A DNA stretch of 64,000 nt, taken from contig NC_016460.1 of NCBI RefSeq assembly GCF_000226115.1, forward strand, positions 4,278,001 through 4,342,000, in the 5' to 3' direction. Positions 57,441 to 64,000 of the stretch are shown piece after piece (the stretch's first letter is position 1; each line of letters opens with the position of its first letter). Both the position numbers and the translations under genes were made by a program. The notes under the pieces are model-generated. The model had not been told where the DNA came from. It did not search any database and worked only from the letters and a program-made list of their open reading frames with translations. The stretch is from Thermothielavioides terrestris NRRL 8126. Taxonomy: Eukaryota; Ascomycota; Sordariomycetes; Sordariales; Chaetomiaceae.

Positions 57441-58100
57441 TCACGCCCCCGCATCACCATCCTCGTCCTCCTCACACGTTCCCTCCACACACTGGACCTC
57501 CACCAACCGCTGCTGCACCAGCACCGGCGCGTCCTCGTCCTTCAGCCACCAATTGCACACGCCGCTCCCGCCACACACGCCCTTCATATTCCCGTCCGGC
57601 TCCGACCCGCTGACCTTGAACTTGGCCTCGCCCTCCCACTTCAGATTCACCACCGCGCCCGTCTCGAGCACCACGGCCTCCTCGAGCCCGACGCGCAGCG
57701 CGAAATCCGAGATGGCGCTCGCGCTGTCATTAGCGACGCGGAACGTCCACCGGCCCGTATCCGCCGCGTCCGCGTCGCCGCTGCCGCAGGCGTACGTGTG
57801 CCCGCGCGGGTCCTCGCCCGCGCCCGCGTAGCCCAGCCACCGGACGCTGCAGTTGGCCGTCGTCGGCGGGAACGCCGCCGCGCCGAAGCGCGTCTGGCCC
57901 ACCACGATCGTGTTCGGGTCTGCCACGGCAAAGCTCAGGCTCCAGTACGGGTGGTTGGCCGGGTAGCCCGACGGCGTGTGTGTGCTCAGCCGGGGGATCT
58001 GCCACGGTTGGAGGCTGGTCGTGTTGATGGAGAGGGCGGCCATGGTTGGCGTCGGGGGGATGAGGAGGGCGGCGAGGAGGAAGGGCAGCGGGTTGCGCAT
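57441..58100 (-). CDS. Small secreted protein with six cysteines, function unknown
   Basis: A single exon of 219 aa. The N-terminus MRNPLPFLLAALLIPPTPTM is a typical signal peptide, probably cleaved near residue 20-22 (MAA/LSI). The mature protein has six cysteines (NCS, YAC, GVCG, VCNW, VQC, GTC), suggesting three disulfides, and the segments SFAVADPNTI, WTFRVANDS and VNLKWEGEAKFKV suggest a beta-rich fold. N-glycosylation sites include INTT and ANCS. The acidic tail (CEEDEDGDAGA) is probably disordered. Length and composition fit a secreted effector-like or cell-surface protein. I do not recognise a family. Confidence 0.75.
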   Translation of the reverse strand: MRNPLPFLLAALLIPPTPTMAALSINTTSLQPWQIPRLSTHTPSGYPANHPYWSLSFAVADPNTIVVGQTRFGAAAFPPTTANCSVRWLGYAGAGEDPRGHTYACGSGDADAADTGRWTFRVANDSASAISDFALRVGLEEAVVLETGAVVNLKWEGEAKFKVSGSEPDGNMKGVCGGSGVCNWWLKDEDAPVLVQQRLVEVQCVEGTCEEDEDGDAGA

Positions 58101-59455
58101 GGTTGGCGGCCTTTTTCGAGGGGAGATGTAAGACGTTAGTTGTGTGGGATGTCAGTTGGTGAGGAAGACTTCAGGTTTGTCCATCTTCGCGTTAAGTACT
58201 TCCGCAGGGGAGGTCGAGGTATCACGGACTGGAGGACAGAATGTTGACAGCGGCTTAATTACAGCATCCGCCGGCTAAACAGTTGATGAGAGAACAATGC
58301 TACCTCGCCTCTGCCACGCAACGTTGCTGGCGTGATGGTTAATTACAGCAACCAGTGGGGGAAACGGAGTATGGCAGCATTGAAGGAAGCGGCTTACACG
58401 TATGTTCTGGGTCTAAGTACTGTGGGCGGCAGCTGTCATTCAATAGCACGAAGGGCCACGGTTTTGACACCACTACACATCACTTCCGTCTGTCCCCGCG
58501 AATGTCACTTGAGTCATGGCCTTCGTCCCGTCAGCGCAACAGAGAGTCGACGGCGTCCATCGGACGCTCTTGATCTAACAGGATCTCAGGGCCCCAAGGG
58601 TATATAGTCCCAATCCAAATTCTCGTGCCAGGGAAGCATCTCATGCGGGTCAGGCCAGACTTAATGCCCCCCGCCCAGGTGTATAAATCGCATGGAGAGA
58701 GTTACCAGTAAACATAGCTTATTGACCTGATGTGGTATCTCCTTTGGTGTTGATGTCCCAATCGCCAAGTGAAGCTCATCGGCATTGGCTCCAACGGAAG
58801 TCCCGGGGATCCCGCAGGGAGTGTGAGCGAGAGCAGGGGCTTCCCGCGAGGCTGGTGCGGTTGCGTCATGAGTGCGCCTCGTGGATGCTTCAGGCGGTCC
58901 ATTCTACCCGTCGACATGGGCCGCGTCTTGGGAAGCAGGGCGGCAAAACTGACTGAAGCATCAGCGTCCGGCAACACAACGACCGGCGTCCGACGCGACG
59001 AGGTGCTACTTCCAGGGGAGCGGCGTGGTGGTCGAGGCGAAGCTGAGCAAGGGGGACTGGGGGGGACTGGGTGGCTGTAGGGGACGTGTCAATACCCTGA
59101 GACTCAGAGGTGATTACGGCTAGTTGATGTGCAACAACTTGGTTACTGTTACTACTGGTATGTGCCTAAAAACTTAATGATAGTACACAGGATCACGAAG
59201 GAGCAGCACAAAGCAGACGCAATGAGCCAATGTCTGACAGCCAAGGCCAACAACACAAAGCCAGTATTCCGTACTCGCAACTGGTAGCACAATAGCATTG
59301 ATCACAACCAGAGGACGGAACAGCCGATCGCGTAAATAATTATAAGATAGCCATCATATCCGCATGCTGGACGCGCACTTCGCGACCTGGAGAGCTGCCG
59401 ACCTCATAGCTCGCTCCCGCGTCTTCGCCTGCAGCGCGACTCGACACTGCTATCC
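58101..59455. other. Intergenic region between divergent genes
   Basis: About 1.35 kb between the secreted-protein gene (minus) and the J-like gene (plus); it should hold both promoters. Short frames at 58332-58607 and 58769-59080 have no support. Confidence 0.45.
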
Positions 59456-59563
59456 TTGAGAAGACAAAGAGAAACTGGGAAGTTCATCTACCTACACAAC
59501 TACCTCCACGTTTACCCTGTTAATCAACTCCAAAACAGGACCCAGGGGAATCTCCAAGCCAAG

Positions 59564-60328
59564 ATGCTGCTCGAAGCCGCCGACGCGGCCTACCTCCTCG
59601 TGAGCGCCGTTTCGCAGCCACTCGCCGAGGGCATCGTTGAGGGCATCCACACGGCCGTCGAATACGGGATCCAGACCATCCTCGACATGCCCGACCGGGA
59701 GTGGGTGCTGGGCATGGCAATCGCCATGTATATCAGCCTCGTCATCAGCGAAAACACCAACCACGCGGACCCGCGGACTCTGGACAGTCTGCAGACGCCC
59801 TACACGCTCCTCGGCGTGTCGACCCGGTCGTCCAGGCGCGAGATAAACATGGTCTACCAGCGGGCCCGGCAGACCGCTGCGAACGCCTCCCAGCTGGCCG
59901 CCTACGAGCAAGCGTACGAGATCCTGACCGACCGGCTCCAGCGCTGCATCTACCACCGCGACACAGGGATCCCCGACTGGTACGGCGTCCCCATGCTCTG
60001 CTGGGTCGAGAAAGCCCGCGCCAGGCTGAAAGCCGCTAAGCGGAGGGTGGAGGAGGCCTGGGACAGCCCGTTCGACGAGCTGTACGAATCGGTGCGCAAG
60101 CTGGCGGGCGGGCTGCCCGACCCAGCTGCGAACCTGAATGCCACAACCGCACAAAGCGGACTGGCAGGCTCAAGAGAACTGACTTCTTGCAGGACTCTCC
60201 AACTCTGGGCCGACCAGCTTCCCCTCTCTACCATCTCTCTCGTTCTCGCCCTGCTCATTCTCCCGGCCGTGGTGCTCGGCATCTATTTCTGCTGCGCACC
60301 GTTCCGGCGTTTTCCACATCACAGGTAG
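59564..60328 (+). CDS. J-domain-like membrane protein lacking HPD
   Basis: A single exon of 254 aa from the ATG at 59564 (context CCAAGATGCTG); the frame is open upstream to 59456, but that part looks like leader sequence. The N-terminus is hydrophobic/amphipathic (MLLEAADAAYLLVSAV), with a short hydrophobic stretch at WVLGMAIAMYISLVIS. Residues ~75-140 resemble a DnaJ domain: TPYTLLGVSTRSSRREINMV (helices I-II), then QLAAYEQAYEILTDRLQRCIYHRDTG (helices III-IV). The HPD tripeptide that stimulates Hsp70 is absent from the loop (QTAANAS). The C-terminus has one clear transmembrane helix (STISLVLALLILPAVVLGIYFC) and a short basic tail, so it may be membrane-anchored. Hsp70 co-chaperone activity is doubtful; it could be a divergent J-like scaffold. 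Confidence 0.65.
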   Translation: MLLEAADAAYLLVSAVSQPLAEGIVEGIHTAVEYGIQTILDMPDREWVLGMAIAMYISLVISENTNHADPRTLDSLQTPYTLLGVSTRSSRREINMVYQRARQTAANASQLAAYEQAYEILTDRLQRCIYHRDTGIPDWYGVPMLCWVEKARARLKAAKRRVEEAWDSPFDELYESVRKLAGGLPDPAANLNATTAQSGLAGSRELTSCRTLQLWADQLPLSTISLVLALLILPAVVLGIYFCCAPFRRFPHHR

Positions 60329-60385
60329 GTAGGTAAGTAGGAAAGTGTGAATCTCGGCTTACACCCACAGGGCGCCTCCCCCGTC

Positions 60386-60405
60386 CCCCCCCCCCCCCCC
60401 CCCCC
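60386..60405. repeat. Poly-C homopolymer
   Basis: A run of about 20 C just downstream of the J-like gene. Length may be affected by sequencing or assembly. Confidence 0.8.
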
Positions 60406-60993
60406 TCCTTTTCTGAATGAACCACAAACCACAGATGGTAAGGCTGACCAGCCGCAGCGACACTAACTATGCTTGCCGCGGTCTTCTTGCTGCCCTCCCC
60501 TCCGGCGGTGCTGCCAAGACGCTGGTCGCTGTTTTCCAATCCAGCCTTGTCGATTCGGAGTGGTGCTTGATGCATGACCTGCTCGGCTCGACTTGGAGGG
60601 GTAAAGTCGAGGGAAGGTGAGTACGAGAGGAGTGGTAACCATCACTAACAGGTAAGTAAGCAAGCAAGTAAGCAGCGAGTCATATGAGGTATATCCAAGG
60701 TAAGTCGTATGTTTCCCCGAACAATGCACAATGTTGGGTGTATGGTGCGACCAGACTTCAGCCCATCAGTGTCTGTCTGGTGGGGACGTGGGAGCTTCTC
60801 TTGGAAACAAACGGTGCCGGTACCCTATACATACATCTGAATTGTGGTAGAGCAGCGTTCTGCTGCTCAAATCTATCCGTCTTCGCCATTATGTCCCCCA
60901 CCCATCTCCATGACTACCATGACATTATGATTATGAAGACAAGCATCATGATGTATAAAAGCCAGGACAAGCGAAGAAACAAACACACGTTCA

Positions 60994-62779
60994 TCAAGGA
61001 CTGGCCCACCCGCCAGCGACGTCGACCCACTCGGCCAGGCAGCTGCCCTCCTTGCCCTCGACGTCGACGATGTCGGTGTCGCAGCGGCAGCGGCAGCCGA
61101 CGCCGTTCTCCTGGACCGGGTCGATCTCGTCCCAGTAGGCGTCCTCCTCGCGGCGCTTGCGCTCGTCGAGCGTCGTCATCTCGAGGAAGGGCTCGCGCGG
61201 GAGCTGCCGCCCGGGGGCGTTGGGCGGGCAGTGCTGGATGGTCGTGTGGCGGTAGCCGAAGTCGCGGAAGTAGTGGATGTCGCGCGGCGCGAGCAGGGCG
61301 CCGGCCGCGAGGGAGTGGATCGGTGCGTCGCCCCACTGATTTCTCGTCCGTTAGCAAGCGAAGTGAGGCAGAGGGCATGGATGACATAAGGGGAAAGGGA
61401 AAAAAAGACAAGGCGGACGACGCACCCGCTCCATCCAGAAGCCGCCGCTGCGGTCCATCATCTGAAAGAAATCCTCGTACGCCTTGCTCCGGAAGAAGTC
61501 GAGGCGGGCAATCTCAAAGTTGGACCAAAAGTGGCACATGTTGTACTTCTCGCCCTCCATGGCCTCCAAATCGATCTCGGGCGGGCGCGGGGGCTCGTTG
61601 CGCTGCGCCTCCTTGTCCTTGTCCTCGGGCGCGGCCTCCTTCTCCGGCTGCGGCTCGATAAACATCTCCCAGAGGCCCTGCGAAGTCAAGTTGTTGAGGC
61701 GCTTGTAGGCTGAGGCGTAGCGGAAGATGTTGGGCACTGTCTCGCGCAGCTCCTTGACGGCGATGGTGAAGCCATACGTCTTGTTGTGCTCTATCATCTT
61801 GAGGAAAGGATCGCTGCGGGAAGGGTCAGCAAAACACACAGGCGGGCTTGAAAGCCGACATGGGGAACGCCTACTAGGTGATGTCGCAGAAGTACTTGAT
61901 CTCGGGCTCCAGGCGCCAGTACCACTCGTACTGGGCGAGAAGCGGGTGCTTGTAGAAGAATCTAGCGCCAGTCAGCACATTACCAAGCGAACGCGACGGG
62001 AAGAACGGCGGGCCGGGCGCACCCCGAGTAGAAGCGGCACATGAAGTGGTAGCTTTCCATGCCGCCGTACATGATGGCGTTGTCCCCCTGCTTGTTGATG
62101 CCCTCCTTGGCGACCTTGGGGTCGACCCAGTCGGGATACCCCCACATGTCGGGCCCAACCTTGCCGAACTCGACCTTGCTCGACGTGTGGTTCCTGACGG
62201 TGTCCTTGAACGTCTGGTTGAAGTCGCCGTCGTTCAGGAAGACGTAGGGGTAGTGGAACCACCGGTTGAAGTGGCGCTCGATCGACTTGAGGGACTGGAC
62301 CACGCCGTCCAGCTCTTTGTTTCTCGCCAGCACGACGAAGGCGGCATTGGCGCGAGGCTTGCTGGTGTCCGGTTCAACACAGCCCGTGACGAAGACCTTG
62401 TCGTGCTTCTCGCTAATTTTCCTGGAGCCGGCCTTGTCAGCGGAGTGGGTTGCAATGTTGTAGGACAGAGGGCGCGTGCCACGAACCGTATCGCTGGCGG
62501 CGCACCCGTGGATGATGTGAGCATCCCGCTGGAGCCCTGATGGCGGACAAACAGCACCAGGATAAGGACGACGACGATGCAGGGGAAGAGGAGCACCACT
62601 CCGAGCGGCACGGAGATGGTCGAGTTCCCCTTTAGCCTCAGCGGTCGCCTGAGGTAGTCGAAGCGCGCTGCTAGTGTCCCTCTCGAGCGCAGCTTGCCCT
62701 TTTCGTCTGCCAGAGGGAGGCGTGGATCCCGTGGACCCCGTGCCAGGACGAACTTGCTCGCTCGGCGCAGAAGGTCCAT
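60994..62779 (-). CDS. KTR/MNT-type alpha-1,2-mannosyltransferase (GT15)
   Basis: Five exons, 62779-62487, 62421-62023, 61961-61875, 61813-61426 and 61335-60994, about 502 aa. All four introns are GT-AG with matching phases. The N-terminus is a type II membrane anchor: a short cytosolic tail, then VPLGVVLLFPCIVVVLILVL, followed by a luminal stem. Family blocks are FVVLARNKELDGVVQSLKSI, YPYVFLNDGDFNQTF, YGGMESYHFMCRFYSGFFY, YWRLEPEIKYFCDITYDPF (with the E-P-E/D region of the active site), TYGFTIAVKEL, YNMCHFWSNFEIARLDFF and SGGFWMERWGDAPIHSLA. KTR enzymes add alpha-1,2-mannose from GDP-mannose to O- and N-linked glycans in the Golgi. The extended acidic insert (EPQPEKEAAPEDKDKE) and the cysteine-rich tail (GCRCRCD) exceed the minimal family length. 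Confidence 0.93.
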
Positions 62780-63142
62780 GGTTCAAGGCCAGCGGGGCGG
62801 CGCCGGGCGGGAATCGCTGTGGCCGGCAAGTGTGGTGGGAGCGGCGTGCGCAGTTGGTGGTTGGAGCGCGAGGACTGTTCTGTGGGTTATTCGGATACGT
62901 TTCAGGTGTGTTCCCATCATAAACAGAGACTGATCCTGGAGAGATCAGGAATCGGTGGGGCAATTCGCCCAGCCTTGTGTCGCCTTGGGCTCCGTCCTTG
63001 CAGCTGCGAAGGCCACGCGCGTAGTGTACGGAGTGCGAAAGACCTGAATTCTGGATGCGCATTGATTCCCCCAAGTGTGGCGCTAGTTTCCCCCAGGGGC
63101 TAAGTGGAGATTTCCACTGCCACCTGATGTGCTGGATCTTAA

Positions 63143-63521
63143 AGAGGTCCCGCCAAGACTAATTTCGGCCAATTGTCGGCAATGTTTTTACAGCGTCAGT
63201 ACCCCGCCAAGACCGCCAAGGGGTTTGCACTATCGCCACGGGTTAGCCACGGGTTAGTTCGCCGGGGGTACGGAGGGCGGCGCCAGCCCCCCGCTAGTTA
63301 GGGTGAGGGTTATAGTTAGGGTGAGGGTCAAGGTTAGGGTGCGGGTTAACTTCGTTTTCTTTTTTTTTCAATTTGGTTGAGGTTTCACGAAGTTGCTGCT
63401 ACGAGTCTTTGCAATTCTTCGTTGTTGATGTTGCTCGAAGTCGTGGCGACCCCGCTCCCTCGCGGCAATTTGTAAATACTTGTAAACGGCAGGTTCCGAA
63501 ATTAGTCTTGGCGGGACCTCT
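63143..63521 (+). mobile_element. MITE-like element A with TTAA flanks and telomere-like core
   Basis: A 379-bp non-coding element. The two ends are inverted repeats of about 28 bp, starting AGAGGTCCCGCCAAGACTAA, flanked by TTAA at both sides (63139-63142 and 63522-63525). TTAA target duplications are typical of piggyBac-type transposons, so this may be a non-autonomous derivative. The interior contains a G-rich telomere-like tract at 63296-63350 (GTTAGGGTGAGGGTTATAG and variants). An inverted copy follows at 63660. Confidence 0.75.
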
Positions 63522-63659
63522 TTAAGAATAACCCCCACTCCCAAATTTGGATAAGATGGAAGTGAATTGGTCCAGGCCTCAGGTCCAGATTCATCGAAAT
63601 CTTGTTCGGGAGCGCCTGCCCGAATCAGGCCTATGTGGGTTTTGCACGGTCGTCGTTAA

Positions 63660-64000
63660 AGAGGTCCCGCCAAGACTAATTTCGGAACCTACCGTTTACA
63701 AGTATTTACAATCGCCAAGCAGTGAGCGGGGCCACGACAACATTGAGCAACATCAACAACAAAGAATCGTAAAGACTTATAGCAACAACTTCGCGAAACC
63801 TCAACCAAATCGAAAAAAAAGAAAACAAAGTTAACCTACACCCTAACTATAACCCGTATCCTAACTATAACCCGAACCCTAATTAACGGGGGGCTAGCGT
63901 CGGCCCCCGTTCCCCCGGCGAACTAACCGCTTGGCGATAGTGCAAACGCCTTGGCGATCGGGGTTGTGTAAAAACGTCGTAAAAACATTGCCGACAATTG
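63660..64000 (-). mobile_element. MITE-like element B, inverted copy cut by window end
   Basis: Starts after TTAA (63656-63659) with the same terminal repeat and matches the reverse complement of element A up to the window end, where about 38 bp would be missing. It has the complementary telomere-like tract (CCTAACTATAACCC units, about 63835-63885). Differences from A include substitutions and small indels, so the two are separate diverged copies, not an assembly duplicate. Confidence 0.75.

Noticed and set aside
63547..63834. 95-codon plus-strand frame at the right edge
   Set aside because: It runs through the terminal repeat of the MITE-like element B, which is non-coding.

Overview
The window looks like nuclear DNA of a filamentous ascomycete, most likely a Sordariomycete close to the Sordariales. 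The genes are GC-rich with short introns. Several gene families are typical of that group: Prp19 with a U-box, a KTR-type GT15 mannosyltransferase, an Fta2-domain protein, a caspase-fold protein and a bZIP factor with a conserved C-terminal block. A 28-kb AT-rich block of dead retroelements carries the signature of repeat-induced point mutation (RIP): CpA/TpG almost absent, TpA abundant, and coding frames full of TAG/TAA.

Left gene island (1-7,136): a SAM methyltransferase related to arsenite methyltransferases (minus), a bZIP factor (plus) and a FAD-dependent monooxygenase (minus). The first introns of the methyltransferase and the monooxygenase both appear to be GC-AG.

RIP block (7,137-35,050): three LTR retrotransposons nested inside one another. 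Each has LTRs of equal length and a target-site duplication readable from the sequence. The outer one is a Ty1/copia element on the minus strand (7,142-35,045, 200-bp LTRs, duplication ATGGT). Its integrase region was split by a Ty3/gypsy chromovirus with a chromodomain (11,441-32,114, 249-bp LTRs, duplication GAGCA). That element was split just inside its left LTR by a second Ty3/gypsy element (11,738-24,838, 501-bp LTRs, duplication GTAG). The innermost element carries about 4 kb of extra coding remnants between its pol gene and 3' LTR: one antisense frame and one sense frame with a cysteine-protease (Ulp1/C48)-like motif. A small GAAGCGAAGC-type repeat sits in the copia gag, and a relative lies near 56.8 kb.

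Right gene island (35,051-64,000): a coiled-coil/disordered protein of unknown function whose start lies about 255 bp from the outer LTR; a four-exon caspase-fold protein; a RING-like protein with SUMO-interacting motifs; Prp19; a decayed kinase-like fragment beside an Fta2-family gene; a PhzF-family enzyme; histidyl-tRNA synthetase; a small gene interrupted by an in-frame TAG; a small secreted cysteine-containing protein; a J-like membrane protein lacking HPD; and a GT15 mannosyltransferase. The window ends in two inverted MITE-like elements with TTAA flanks and internal telomere-like repeats.

The genes do not form one pathway. They are mostly housekeeping genes (Prp19, HisRS, GT15) mixed with lineage-restricted genes, interrupted by a heterochromatin-like transposon nest.
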